DNA from: Endoryza foliicola
GTDB lineage: Bacteria; Bacteroidota; Bacteroidia; Chitinophagales; Chitinophagaceae
NCBI GenBank assembly: GCA_965226965.1
Contig: OZ245715.1
Location: 3,162,001 to 3,226,000, forward strand
Length of the DNA stretch: 64,000 nucleotides
Direction of reading: 5' to 3'
This document shows positions 34,026 through 42,976 of the stretch, one piece after another. The position numbers and the translations under genes were made by a program. Under the pieces are notes generated by a model. It was not told the origin of the DNA, made no database searches, and saw nothing but the letters and a program-made list of their open reading frames with translations. How positions within the stretch are numbered: position 1 is the first letter of the stretch; every line of letters starts with the position of its first letter.

Positions 34026-35423
34026 TTACATATATCCAAGTATTTTCAGCATACTTTGAGCGGTTTGTTCTTTTGCATACACCCAGTCGGTGAGTTTGCC
34101 GTTTTTATCGTGCCCAACAATAATATGTTTGGGAGAAGGAATCAAACAGTGTTTAATACCCCCGTATCCACTGATCTGATCTTGGTAAGCACCGGTATGG
34201 AAGAAGCCAAGATAGAGAGGGTCACCATCATTTATTTTTGGCAGAAACACCTCGTTTACGTGTTCTTCTGAATCGTAGTAGTCGTGGCTATCGCAAGTAA
34301 TTCCACCAAGAACTACCCGCTGGTAATCTTGATCCCATTTATTAATGGGCAGCATAAGGAATTTCTCTCCGATACCCCAAGTATCGGGAAGTGTTGTGAT
34401 GAAGGAAGAGTCGATCATGTACCAGATCTCACGATCGTTCTGTACTTTCTGGCCAATCACGCTGTAAATATGCGCCATGCTTTCACCCACTGTATAACTG
34501 CCAAATTCTGTGAAGATATTGGGCATGGGTACTTTGTTTTTCTTACAAACACTCTTAATATTCCGTACAATTTCATTGATCATGAACTGATAGTCATAAT
34601 CGAATCCTAGAGAGTGTTTGATGGGGAATCCGCCACCGATATTGATGGAATCTAATTCAGGGCAAATCTTTTTCAATTGGCAGTAGAGGTTGATCACTTT
34701 GTTCAACTCACTCCAATAATAGATATCATCTTTAATTCCTTTGTTCAAGAAGATATGCAGCATTTTCAATTGAAAACGGTCTTCGTTGCCTTCAATTTTG
34801 TCTACATAAAATTCAAGTACATCGCGTGCTCTAAAACCTAAACGAGATGTATAGAACGGAAAAGTAGGCTCTTCTTCTGCAGCAATGCGGATGCCCAACT
34901 TAAAGGGAACTTTCACCGACTTCTTGTATTGTTGAAGTTCTTCTTTGTTATCAAGAACAGGGATTACATTCTTAAAACCTGTATTCAGCAATCCGGCAAT
35001 TCTACTTGTGTAGGTTTTTTGTTTGTACCCATTGCAAATAATAAAAGTATCTTTTGTGATTTTCTTACGCTGATAAAGCTTTTTGATGATCTCGATATCG
35101 TAGGCATAAGAAGTTTCAAGATGAATATCATGCTTCAAGGCTTCTTCTACCACAAAAGAGAAATGGGAACTTTTAGTACAATAGCAATAATTGTACTCCC
35201 CTTCATATTTGTGCCTTTTTATGGCATCGGCGAACATTTTTTTAGCCTTTCGAATTTGCATGCCAATTTTCGGTAAATAGGTCAACTTCATGGGAGTACC
35301 GTATTTATCGATCAGCGATTTGATGTCTAGGCCATTAAATTGCAGATGACTATCACGTATTTCAAAACCTTCCTGAGGAAAGTTAAAGGTTTGTTTCACC
35401 AGATCGGTGTACGTATTATTCAT
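34026..35423 (-). CDS. speA: Arginine decarboxylase, fold type III
   Basis: The 465-residue protein has the PLP alanine-racemase-like barrel of fold III decarboxylases. The PLP Lys is K84 in YCYCTKSSHFSF, the glycine-rich phosphate loop is INIGGGFPIKH, and the C-terminal catalytic Cys and Asp lie in TCDSHDYYD before GAYQDQISGYGG. This length class in Bacteroidota is annotated as arginine decarboxylase, making agmatine for polyamines; diaminopimelate or ornithine activity is the alternative. It has no operon partner other than the NTF2-like gene just downstream. Confidence 0.85.
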   Translation of the reverse strand: MNNTYTDLVKQTFNFPQEGFEIRDSHLQFNGLDIKSLIDKYGTPMKLTYLPKIGMQIRKAKKMFADAIKRHKYEGEYNYCYCTKSSHFSFVVEEALKHDIHLETSYAYDIEIIKKLYQRKKITKDTFIICNGYKQKTYTSRIAGLLNTGFKNVIPVLDNKEELQQYKKSVKVPFKLGIRIAAEEEPTFPFYTSRLGFRARDVLEFYVDKIEGNEDRFQLKMLHIFLNKGIKDDIYYWSELNKVINLYCQLKKICPELDSINIGGGFPIKHSLGFDYDYQFMINEIVRNIKSVCKKNKVPMPNIFTEFGSYTVGESMAHIYSVIGQKVQNDREIWYMIDSSFITTLPDTWGIGEKFLMLPINKWDQDYQRVVLGGITCDSHDYYDSEEHVNEVFLPKINDGDPLYLGFFHTGAYQDQISGYGGIKHCLIPSPKHIIVGHDKNGKLTDWVYAKEQTAQSMLKILGYM

Positions 35424-35496
35424 TAAGCTGAAAATGGGGTTAAATGAATGAACCTTGTTTAAGGGTACAAAAGTATATTTTTTGCATGTCTTAAAA

Positions 35497-35526
35497 ACAA
35501 AAAAACCGACAGAATTCTGCCGGTTT
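35497..35526 (-). terminator. rplT terminator
   Basis: A 12-bp stem with a GAATTC apex (35503-35526) has one A/C mismatch on the plus strand that becomes G-U on the minus strand. The minus-strand product ends in a long T run, after rplT. Confidence 0.75.
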
Positions 35527-35549
35527 TTTTGTTATATCTTCTCAATTGC

Positions 35550-35894
35550 TTATTTAACAGAAGCAACCAATGACTTGAAGCTCTCTGGATTGTTCATCGC
35601 GATGTCTGCGAGCATCTTACGATCGAGGGTAATTCCTTTCTGATTCAATTTGTGGATGAATTCAGAGTAGGTCATTCCTTCTTCACGAACTGCGGCGTTG
35701 ATACGAGCGATCCACAAAGCACGGTATTCTCTTTTCTTCAATTTGCGACCAACGTAAGCATAAGTTTGACCTTTTTCTACGATGTTTTTCGCAACTGTAT
35801 ATACATTTTTACGTTTTCCGTAATATCCTTTTGCTTTCTTGAGAATTCTTTTACGGCGAGCTCTAGATGCTACGGCGTTTACTGAACGAGGCAT
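35550..35894 (-). CDS. rplT: 50S ribosomal protein L20
   Basis: The 114-residue protein is L20: MPRSVNAVASRARRKRILKKAKGYYGKRKNVYTVAKNIVEKG at the start and LNQKGITLDRKMLADIAMNNPESFKSLV at the end. It binds 23S rRNA early in assembly of the large subunit. In many bacteria L20 also represses its own operon by binding an mRNA leader. It follows rpmI after 44 nt in the usual order. Confidence 0.97.
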   Translation of the reverse strand: MPRSVNAVASRARRKRILKKAKGYYGKRKNVYTVAKNIVEKGQTYAYVGRKLKKREYRALWIARINAAVREEGMTYSEFIHKLNQKGITLDRKMLADIAMNNPESFKSLVASVK

Positions 35895-35938
35895 ATTGTA
35901 ATAATTTGAGTATTAATGAATGTTGTGACGAGTTTGGA

Positions 35939-36136
35939 TTATTTCAAACGCAATAAACGTTTTACGAAATCCATGTTTGATTTGTGAACTACACCGTCTT
36001 TAGCCAACGCGCGTTTACGACGCTTAGTCTTCTTAGTAAGGATGTGACGTTTGAATGATTTTTGGTGAGTGATCTTACCTGTAGCAGTCACCTTGAAGCG
36101 CTTTTTCGCGCTTGAGTTTGTTTTTACCTTAGGCAT
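35939..36136 (-). CDS. rpmI: 50S ribosomal protein L35
   Basis: The 65-residue protein is L35: MPKVKTNSSAKKRFKVTATGKITHQKSFKRHILTKKTKRRKR. It is the first gene of an rpmI-rplT pair with its own consensus promoter and a structured leader. In most genomes infC is directly upstream; here infC lies about 4.2 kb away with a gene in the opposite direction between them. Confidence 0.97.
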   Translation of the reverse strand: MPKVKTNSSAKKRFKVTATGKITHQKSFKRHILTKKTKRRKRALAKDGVVHKSNMDFVKRLLRLK

Positions 36137-36283
36137 TTTACCTGGTTTATTTGTTTACCCTTGGAGGTGTTTCCACACCGGTGGAATCCTTATCAGACCT
36201 CATTCGGAATAAAATTGACCTGGTTAAAGGTCACCATTCTTGCAAATGGAGTGCAAAGGTAGGCTATTTTCTTGAAATTCAAA
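36137..36283 (-). promoter_or_regulatory. rpmI promoter and structured leader
   Basis: On the minus strand TTTG (36280-36283), 18 nt, TACCTTTG (36254-36261), then GCACTCC: an exact consensus promoter. The transcript would carry a leader of about 110 nt. GACCT at its 5' part (plus 36228-36232) can pair with either of two AGGTC copies (plus 36217-36221 or 36196-36200). A separate hairpin GGTGT/ACACC lies at 36166-36179. It may be an L20-type leader. Confidence 0.65.
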
Positions 36284-36400
36284 GGATATTTTACGAGTCA
36301 GATTAGACAAAGATTCCATCCATAGAAACCGCCATTCAGCCCAAAAATACCCAAATACTCATCAAAGAACTTATCTTTAGAGCCTTATCACCTTAAACGT

Positions 36401-39400
36401 ATGAAACTGAAACAATTGCTTTCCCTGTTGGCACTTAGTACATTGATTCTCAGTGCCTGTAATTCGAGAAGCGGGAAACCCCGAATCCTCGTATTTTCAA
36501 AAACGGCCGGTTTTAGACACAGTTCTATCGGCGTTGGTCAAGCCGCTATTATGAAACTTGGTCAAGAGCATGGCTTTTTGGTAGACACCACAGAAGATGC
36601 CTCTTATTTCAACGAAGACAGTTTAAAGAACTATTCAGCGGTGGTTTTCTTACATTCAACCGGAGATCTCTTAAACAACTATCAAGAGGCTGATTTTGAG
36701 CGCTATATACAAGCCGGTGGCGGATACGTTGGTATTCATGCTGCCAGTGATGCGGAGTACGATTGGGGCTGGTACGGAGGCCTTGTAGGTGGGTATTTTG
36801 AAAGTCACCCTGCACAACAAGAAGCTGTCCTTCAGATTAAAGACAAAACGCATGGCTCCACTAAACATTTACCCGATACCTGGAAGCGAAAAGACGAATG
36901 GTACAATTTTAAGAAATTATCAAAAGATGTGAAGGTTCTGATCTCCATCGACGAGAAATCGTATGAAGGAGGTAAAAACGGCGACTACCATCCAATGGCT
37001 TGGTACCACGATTACGATGGTGGCCGTGCATGGTATACCGAATTGGGACATACTGAAGAAAGCTTTGCAGATGATAATTACCTTAAACACATTTTAGGGG
37101 GTATTGAATATGCTATCGGCGATAATAAAAATCTTAAATACGAAAAAGCTACTACCCTACGAGTTCCGGAGGAAGATCGTTTTACAAAAGTTCCACTAAC
37201 AACGGGTACTTTGTTTGAACCAACAGAAATGACGGTGTTGCCAAACTTAGATGTGCTGATCGCGCAACGTCGTGGTGAATTGATGCTATATAAAAATGAA
37301 ACCAAGACAATTAAGCAAGTGGGCTTTTTGAATGTATATTGGAAAACACATACCGAGGGTGTAAATGCGGAAGAGGGTTTATTGGGTCTGCAAGCAGATC
37401 CTGATTTTGAGAAGAATCATTATGTTTATTTGTTTTACAGTCCAACCGACACTTCAGTAAATCGTTTGTCTCGCTTCAAATTTGAAAACGACACTTTGGT
37501 CGCTTCCAGTGAAAAAATAGTTTTACAATTTTATTCTCAACGGGAAATCTGTTGTCACACTGGGGGCTCCATTGCTTTTGGTACTGATCATACTTTATAC
37601 TTAAGTACCGGCGATAATTCAACCCCTTTCGACTCTCCTACCCCTTATGCAAATAAAGGATTTGGCCCTACCGATAACCGTGAAGGTTTCGAACAATATG
37701 ATGCCAGAAGAAGTAGTAGCAATACCAATGATTTGAGAGGAAAAATTTTGCGCATTAAGGTGAAGGAAGATGGCAGTTACGACATTCCGGAGGGCAACTT
37801 ATTTCCAAAAGGAACCGCAAAAACAAGACCTGAAATCTATGTTATGGGAAACCGAAATCCCTACCGTATTTCAGTTGACAAGAAGAATGGATATTTATAT
37901 TGGGGTGAAGTTGGCCCAGACGCAGGAGCAGACAGCATTGGAACAAGAGGCCCGAGAGGATACGATGAATTGAACCAAGCAAAGAAGGCCGGTTACTTCG
38001 GGTGGCCTCTGTTTGTTGGGAACAACTATCCTTACAATGAATACGATTATTCAACAGGGAAAAGTGGTCCTACATATGACCCGGCAAAGCCTCTCAACAA
38101 GTCGAAGAATAACACCGGACTCACTGAGTTACCGGCTGTTTCACCTGCATTTATTTGGTATCCTTATGCCGCTTCTCCCGATTTCCCACAAATGGGAACC
38201 GGGGGTAGAAACGCCATGGCGGGTCCTGCTTATTACACCGATCTATTTCCGAAAGAAACTCGCTTACCTGACTATTATAATAATAAAGTTTTCATTTATG
38301 ATTGGATGCGAAACTTCATTAAAGTGGTAACGCTCGACAAGAATGGGGATTTTTCAAAGATGGAACCCTTTATGCCTTCAACAAAACTTGCCGCTGTTAT
38401 TGACATGGAAGTTGGGCCAGACGGGAAACTTTATCTTCTAGAATATGGAAGCGGTTGGTTCAGTAAGAACCCAGATGCAGGTTTGTCTCGAATAGATTTC
38501 AATGGCGGAAACAGAGCGCCTGTAGTTGGAACGGTGAAATCTGATAGAAGTTCCGGTGCCCTTCCATTTAAAGTTACGTTTACAGTGGAGGCAAAAGATC
38601 CCGAGAAAAAGCAATTGAAATATGTTTGGGATCTTGGAAATGGAGAAAAGAAAGAATCTACCGAACCTACTCTTGAGTACACGTATACCAAAATGGGAGA
38701 TTACAATGTTCAAGTGACTGTAAGCGATGAAGAAAAGCTGAGCGCACAAGGAACACCTACCTCTGTTTATGCGGGCAATGAAACTCCCGAGCTTTCAATT
38801 GAAATTTCCGGAAACAAGAGCTTCTATTTCGCAGGGCAACAAGTAGGCTATAAAGTTATCATCAATGATAAAGATGATACTTCTAAAACAAAAGACCTGT
38901 CTAACTTAGTAGTGTCTGCAGATTATATCGAAGGTTCAGACATGGCTGCAGCTCCAATGGGGCATCAAATTTTGAGTACTGTTGTAATGGGTAAGAATAC
39001 GATGTTAGCACTCGATTGTAAGAACTGTCATCAAATTGATCAAAAATCGATTGGTCCGTCTTTTACAGATGTTTCTAAAAAATATCAAAAGGATCCCAAT
39101 GCGATGACCTATCTATCAGAAAAGATCATCAAAGGTGGCGGTGGTGTTTGGGGCGAAACAGCGATGAGTGCGCATCCAAACTTGAAATTAGACGATGCAA
39201 AACAAATTGTAACATGGATCATGAGTTTGGGATCTACTGAAAAGAAAAAATCGTTGCCATCAGAAGGAAGTATTGCTGCAACTATGAACAAGCCTGTAAA
39301 AGACAATGGAGTTTTGTATATCAATGCGAGCTATACCGACAAAGGAAGCAATGGTTCAAAACCAATGACGGGCATAACAGGTACAACGCTTCGTAACTCG

Positions 39401-39802
39401 AAAGTGGCTTTTAATGGCGCTTCTGATATTAAAGACTTCACCTCAGCCGATTTCAATGGAATGCATTTAATGATTGCTCCAAAAGCATTGGGTTCCTTCT
39501 CAATAGGCTCAATTGATTTATCGGGTATTTCATCAGCAGCTATTGTTGTAGGATTTCAAAAAGCTAGCATGTTTGGATACGACATCAGTTTAAGAATCGA
39601 TAGCCCTGAAGGAACCGAGGTTGGTAAAAGTTCTGTAGGTGCCGGACTACCGGTTAACGGTCAATTTGGACAAACCGTGGTTCCTATAAAGATGAGCAAG
39701 GTTACTGATGGAAAGCTCCACAAATTCTACATAGTTACCAAACCGAAAGACAGCAAGGAAGGAGAGCAAATCATCCTTCTTAATATAATATTCAACAAGT
39801 AA
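36401..39802 (+). CDS. Multidomain lipoprotein: ThuA, sugar dehydrogenase, PKD, cytochrome c, CBM6-like
   Basis: The 1133-residue protein starts with a lipobox (LILSAC, Cys20). A ThuA-like domain follows (about 28-240: ILVFSKTAGFRHSSIGVG ... GIHAASDAEYDWGWYGGLVGGYF). Next is a glucose/sorbosone-dehydrogenase-type beta propeller (about 260-700; REICCHTGGSIAFG, YVMGNRNPYRISVD), then a PKD domain (about 705-795). A cytochrome c domain comes next, with haem site CKNCH near 870 and candidate axial Met in AMSAHP. The last part is a CBM6-like beta-sandwich (about 970-1133). It is a periplasmic or surface enzyme that probably oxidises sugar derivatives and passes electrons to its own haem. Related fusions occur in Bacteroidota and Planctomycetes; the substrate is unknown. 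Confidence 0.9.
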   Translation: MKLKQLLSLLALSTLILSACNSRSGKPRILVFSKTAGFRHSSIGVGQAAIMKLGQEHGFLVDTTEDASYFNEDSLKNYSAVVFLHSTGDLLNNYQEADFERYIQAGGGYVGIHAASDAEYDWGWYGGLVGGYFESHPAQQEAVLQIKDKTHGSTKHLPDTWKRKDEWYNFKKLSKDVKVLISIDEKSYEGGKNGDYHPMAWYHDYDGGRAWYTELGHTEESFADDNYLKHILGGIEYAIGDNKNLKYEKATTLRVPEEDRFTKVPLTTGTLFEPTEMTVLPNLDVLIAQRRGELMLYKNETKTIKQVGFLNVYWKTHTEGVNAEEGLLGLQADPDFEKNHYVYLFYSPTDTSVNRLSRFKFENDTLVASSEKIVLQFYSQREICCHTGGSIAFGTDHTLYLSTGDNSTPFDSPTPYANKGFGPTDNREGFEQYDARRSSSNTNDLRGKILRIKVKEDGSYDIPEGNLFPKGTAKTRPEIYVMGNRNPYRISVDKKNGYLYWGEVGPDAGADSIGTRGPRGYDELNQAKKAGYFGWPLFVGNNYPYNEYDYSTGKSGPTYDPAKPLNKSKNNTGLTELPAVSPAFIWYPYAASPDFPQMGTGGRNAMAGPAYYTDLFPKETRLPDYYNNKVFIYDWMRNFIKVVTLDKNGDFSKMEPFMPSTKLAAVIDMEVGPDGKLYLLEYGSGWFSKNPDAGLSRIDFNGGNRAPVVGTVKSDRSSGALPFKVTFTVEAKDPEKKQLKYVWDLGNGEKKESTEPTLEYTYTKMGDYNVQVTVSDEEKLSAQGTPTSVYAGNETPELSIEISGNKSFYFAGQQVGYKVIINDKDDTSKTKDLSNLVVSADYIEGSDMAAAPMGHQILSTVVMGKNTMLALDCKNCHQIDQKSIGPSFTDVSKKYQKDPNAMTYLSEKIIKGGGGVWGETAMSAHPNLKLDDAKQIVTWIMSLGSTEKKKSLPSEGSIAATMNKPVKDNGVLYINASYTDKGSNGSKPMTGITGTTLRNSKVAFNGASDIKDFTSADFNGMHLMIAPKALGSFSIGSIDLSGISSAAIVVGFQKASMFGYDISLRIDSPEGTEVGKSSVGAGLPVNGQFGQTVVPIKMSKVTDGKLHKFYIVTKPKDSKEGEQIILLNIIFNK

Positions 39803-39818
39803 AACGACTTAAGTAGAA

Positions 39819-39857
39819 AAAGAAAAGCGCGCTAATCATCGAAGCGCGCTTTTCTTT
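39819..39857. terminator. Bidirectional terminator
   Basis: A perfect 15-bp stem (39819-39833, 39843-39857, GC-rich core AGCGCGCT) with A and T ends on both sides lies between the convergent multidomain and TMEM220-like genes. It includes the stop codon of the minus gene. Confidence 0.85.
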
Positions 39858-40215
39858 TTGCATATATCAAATTAATTAAGAGCACTGCGATCAATATCAC
39901 TAACCCACCAAACTCTCTGGTATCTTCGATCCATGGCTTTTCAGCTTTCATCGTTTGCACCAAGTTCTCAGAGTTATGAATGGTGATCCAATCAATCACT
40001 CCGTTTTTGGTAAACACAAGAAACACCGCATAGGCGAGGTATACAACTATTCCGATCCAGTAAGCTTTAACGTAATACCTGCCATTAAAAGCCATCCAAC
40101 ATAAGATAGCTCCATAAACATAAATAGGGATCCAAACATAAGGATCAGGGTCATTGTATTGAAGTGCTGCAAAGAGCAGAAAAAGTATTGTAAAAATGAG
40201 GTTGAAAATTTTCAT
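39832..40215 (-). CDS. TMEM220-family membrane protein
   Basis: The 127-residue protein has four predicted helices (about 5-20, 28-45, 55-72, 104-121). The conserved opening is LFAALQYNDPDPYVWIPIYVYGA, followed later by EDTREFGGLVI. These residues mark the TMEM220 family, shared by bacteria and animals and of unknown function. I take ATG 40215; the frame opens at a TTG at 40236. It lies between infC and the multidomain gene, inside the gap that splits the translation cluster. Confidence 0.8.
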   Translation of the reverse strand: MKIFNLIFTILFLLFAALQYNDPDPYVWIPIYVYGAILCWMAFNGRYYVKAYWIGIVVYLAYAVFLVFTKNGVIDWITIHNSENLVQTMKAEKPWIEDTREFGGLVILIAVLLINLIYAKRKARFDD

Positions 40216-40281
40216 TGCTAAGCTTTGAGACAACAAGGTTACAAAATATGCTGAAAACTTGACCTGTATTTTTTATAACTG

Positions 40282-40311
40282 AAAAGCCCCCGGAATTAAC
40301 CGAGGGCTTTT
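40282..40311 (-). terminator. infC terminator
   Basis: A 12-bp stem (40282-40293, 40300-40311, AATTAA loop). The one plus-strand mismatch becomes a U-G wobble on the minus strand, pointing to infC. The 3' arm ends in TTTT. Confidence 0.75.
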
Positions 40312-40315
40312 GCTA

Positions 40316-40930
40316 TTATTCACCTTCTTTTTCTTTTTTCTTCTTGCCTTTCGGAGCCAGCATAATTGACATCCTTTTACCTTCCAATTTAGGTAGGGAT
40401 TCGGCTTGTCCAATTTCTTGCAAACGCTCGGCAAATTTCAGTAGAAGTAGCTCTCCTCTTTCCTTAAATTGGATAGCACGTCCTTTGAATTGGACGTAGG
40501 CTTTCACTTTATTGCCGTCTTTTAGGAATCCTTCAGCATGACGTGATTTGAAATCAAAATCATGATCGTCGGTATTCGGAGTGAATCGAATTTCTTTTAC
40601 CTCAGAAACTTTGGCTTTCGCCTTCATTTCTTTTTCTTTCTTCTTCTTGTCGTATAAGAATTTATTGTAATCGATGATTTTACAAACGGGAGGATCTGCA
40701 TTTGGTGAAATTTCCACCAGATCCAACTGTTGATCTTGAGCCATTCGAAGCGCTTCTTGCGTAGAGTACACTCCTACTTCTACGTTATCGCCCACCAGAC
40801 GCACCTGGGGTACTCTGATGTAATTGTTGATTCTGTGTTCAGCTTCTTTTTTAGGTATAAATCTACCTCTGTTAAAACCACCACCTCCACTTCCTGGAGG
40901 TCTGTTAAAGGGTCTTTGTGGTAATGCCAT
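40316..40930 (-). CDS. infC: Translation initiation factor IF-3
   Basis: The 204-residue protein has both IF3 domains: EHRINNYIRVPQVRLVGDNVEVGVYSTQEALRMAQDQQLDLVEISPNADPPVCKIIDYNKFLYD (N-domain) and the C-domain KEIRFTPNTDDHDFDFKSRHAEGFLKDGNKVKAYVQFKGRAI. IF-3 keeps the 30S subunit free and checks the start codon. A Gly/Arg/Pro-rich extension of about 25 residues precedes the family start, common in Bacteroidota. The start is a normal ATG, not the rare AUU used for autoregulation in E. coli. It follows thrS in one transcription unit. Confidence 0.97.
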   Translation of the reverse strand: MALPQRPFNRPPGSGGGGFNRGRFIPKKEAEHRINNYIRVPQVRLVGDNVEVGVYSTQEALRMAQDQQLDLVEISPNADPPVCKIIDYNKFLYDKKKKEKEMKAKAKVSEVKEIRFTPNTDDHDFDFKSRHAEGFLKDGNKVKAYVQFKGRAIQFKERGELLLLKFAERLQEIGQAESLPKLEGKRMSIMLAPKGKKKKEKEGE

Positions 40931-40948
40931 TTAGTTATGTTAAGTTAG

Positions 40949-40964
40949 GCCCTCCTGGCAGGGC
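40949..40964 (-). promoter_or_regulatory. Small hairpin in the infC leader
   Basis: GCCCT/AGGGC (40949-40953, 40960-40964) forms a stem 18-34 nt before the infC ATG. It encloses AGGAGG on the minus strand (plus 40951-40956), 20 nt before the ATG, so an SD-like sequence would be held in the stem. A role is speculative. Confidence 0.3.
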
Positions 40965-41002
40965 ATTTTTTCTTTTCCTCTTCCAGGATTTTGAGGATTT
41001 AA

Positions 41003-42934
41003 TTAATCGGATTTACGGTGGAACTTTTCATCCACTATTTCTTCTATAAAAGTACGTAAGGATTTGATACCTAAATCACCTTTTCCTTGTCTTCTCACAG
41101 AAACTGCCTGTTCGTTCATTTCTTTTTCACCTACAACCAGCATGTAAGGTACTTTAAGGAGCTCGGTATCGCGAATTTTCTTCCCAATTTTTTCATTTCT
41201 ATCATCTACTTCAGCTCTCACCCCTACTTTCTTGAGTTCTTTTACGATCTCTTTAGCGTAAGGGAGGAATTTGTCACTAATAGGTAGAATTTTTGCCTGA
41301 ACCGGCGCTAACCAAACCGGGAACTTGCCTGCATAATGCTCTAACAAGAAGCCAATAAAACGTTCGTGTGTTCCTAAAGGCGCTCTGTGAATAATAAGTG
41401 GCGTTTCTGGTTTATTCTCCTGATTTGTGAATTCGAGCTTGAAACGACGACCTTGCGCGAAATCTACTTGATTGGTGGCAAGGGTAAACTCACGACCAAT
41501 GGTACTCCAAATTTGAACATCAATTTTCGGTCCATAAAACGCAGCTTCGTCTTGTACTTCTACGAATGGGGTGCCGGTTTTAATCAACACATCGCGAACC
41601 ATGGCTTCTGTTTCTTTCCATAATTCAGGCTCGTCTACATATTTCTTACCCAATTTCGAAGGTTCGTGAAGGCTGAGGCGCATCACATATTTGTCTACTC
41701 CAAAAATTTTGAAGTATTTCAAGTACATATCGTTCACAGCCTTGAATTCTTCGTAGAACTGTTCTTTGGTACAATAGATATGAGCGTCGTTCATGTGTAA
41801 ACAGCGAACGCGCATCAATCCAAACAATTCGCCACTTTGTTCGTAACGATAACATGTACCGTACTCTGCTAAACGAAGGGGAAGGTCTTTGTAGCTTTTG
41901 GGTTCTGCAGCAAAAATCTTATGGTGATGCGGGCAGTTCATCGCTTTCAAGTAGTATTTCTGACCTTCCAATTCCATTGGAGGATACATACTATCTTGAT
42001 AATATGGCAAGTGACCGCTAGTTAGGTACATGCTTTCTTTTGCGATGTGAGGGGTTACCACGCGCTTATAACCCGCATCTTCCTCAGTTTCTTTCGCTAA
42101 ACGTTCTAACTCCTCGATAATAATAGTACCATTGGGCAACCATAAAGGTAGACCGGGCCCTACATCGTCATCCATAGTGAAAATGCTTAGCTCTTTACCA
42201 AGTTTCCTATGGTCTCGTTTCTTGGCCTCTTCCAATAATTGGAGGTATTCATCCAATTCCTTTTGGTTAGGAAATGTAACACCATACACACGTGTCAGCA
42301 TTTTATTCTTTTCATCCCCTTTCCAATAGGCGCCGGCAATGCTCATTAATTTAATGGCTTTGATAGCTCCGGTTGCAGGAATATGTGGCCCACGACACAA
42401 ATCAGTGAAAGCCCCTTGAGTATAAAAAGTGATTTCGCCGTCATTCAAATTTTGAAGAAGATCTAATTTATATTCGTCTCCTTTTTCAGTGAAAAATTGA
42501 ATCGCTTCTGCTTTAGGCATCGCTTTCCGAACATAGGCATTGTTCTGTTTGGCTAGTTCGTTCATCTTCTTTTCCAATGCAGCCAAATCTTCTTCTGATA
42601 GTTTCTTATCTCCCAGATCCATGTCATAGTAAAACCCTTTTTCAATTGCCGGTCCTACCCAGAATTTCACTCCGGGAAACAGCGATTCAACAGCTTCAGC
42701 CATTAAGTGTGCCGAAGAATGCCAAAAAGTGGACTTTCCATCTTGATCGTCCCATGTTAGAAGCTTCAAAGTACTGTCTTCATAAATGGGGCGATTGGCA
42801 TCCCAAACCTGTCCATTAACACTGGCAGCCAAAACTTTACGAGCCAGCCCTTCGCTAATGGATTTTGCGATATCCATTGCTGAGAAGCCCGCTTCGTAGG
42901 ATCTCACTGCACCATCTGGAAATTGAATGTTCAT
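41003..42934 (-). CDS. thrS: Threonyl-tRNA synthetase
   Basis: The 643-residue class II synthetase has an N-terminal TGS domain, then the editing domain with HSSAHLMAEAV (HxxxH). The catalytic core carries MNCPHHHKIF (zinc Cys/His), the class II motifs and FTNQENKPETPLIIHRAPLGTHERFIGFLLEHY, and the C-terminal anticodon-binding domain begins about residue 545. It charges tRNA-Thr. I use ATG 42934. The earlier in-frame codon at 42961 is TTG and lies close to the -7 element at 42977-42984. It is the first gene of the thrS-infC unit. Confidence 0.97.
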   Translation of the reverse strand: MNIQFPDGAVRSYEAGFSAMDIAKSISEGLARKVLAASVNGQVWDANRPIYEDSTLKLLTWDDQDGKSTFWHSSAHLMAEAVESLFPGVKFWVGPAIEKGFYYDMDLGDKKLSEEDLAALEKKMNELAKQNNAYVRKAMPKAEAIQFFTEKGDEYKLDLLQNLNDGEITFYTQGAFTDLCRGPHIPATGAIKAIKLMSIAGAYWKGDEKNKMLTRVYGVTFPNQKELDEYLQLLEEAKKRDHRKLGKELSIFTMDDDVGPGLPLWLPNGTIIIEELERLAKETEEDAGYKRVVTPHIAKESMYLTSGHLPYYQDSMYPPMELEGQKYYLKAMNCPHHHKIFAAEPKSYKDLPLRLAEYGTCYRYEQSGELFGLMRVRCLHMNDAHIYCTKEQFYEEFKAVNDMYLKYFKIFGVDKYVMRLSLHEPSKLGKKYVDEPELWKETEAMVRDVLIKTGTPFVEVQDEAAFYGPKIDVQIWSTIGREFTLATNQVDFAQGRRFKLEFTNQENKPETPLIIHRAPLGTHERFIGFLLEHYAGKFPVWLAPVQAKILPISDKFLPYAKEIVKELKKVGVRAEVDDRNEKIGKKIRDTELLKVPYMLVVGEKEMNEQAVSVRRQGKGDLGIKSLRTFIEEIVDEKFHRKSD

Positions 42935-42976
42935 ATTCTGATTCTGAGCTTGATGATTCAAATACTAATTAGAGCG

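Noticed and set aside
40949..40980. Plus-strand terminator-like hairpin with T run
   Set aside because: No plus-strand gene ends here; the sequence lies in the infC leader of the minus strand.
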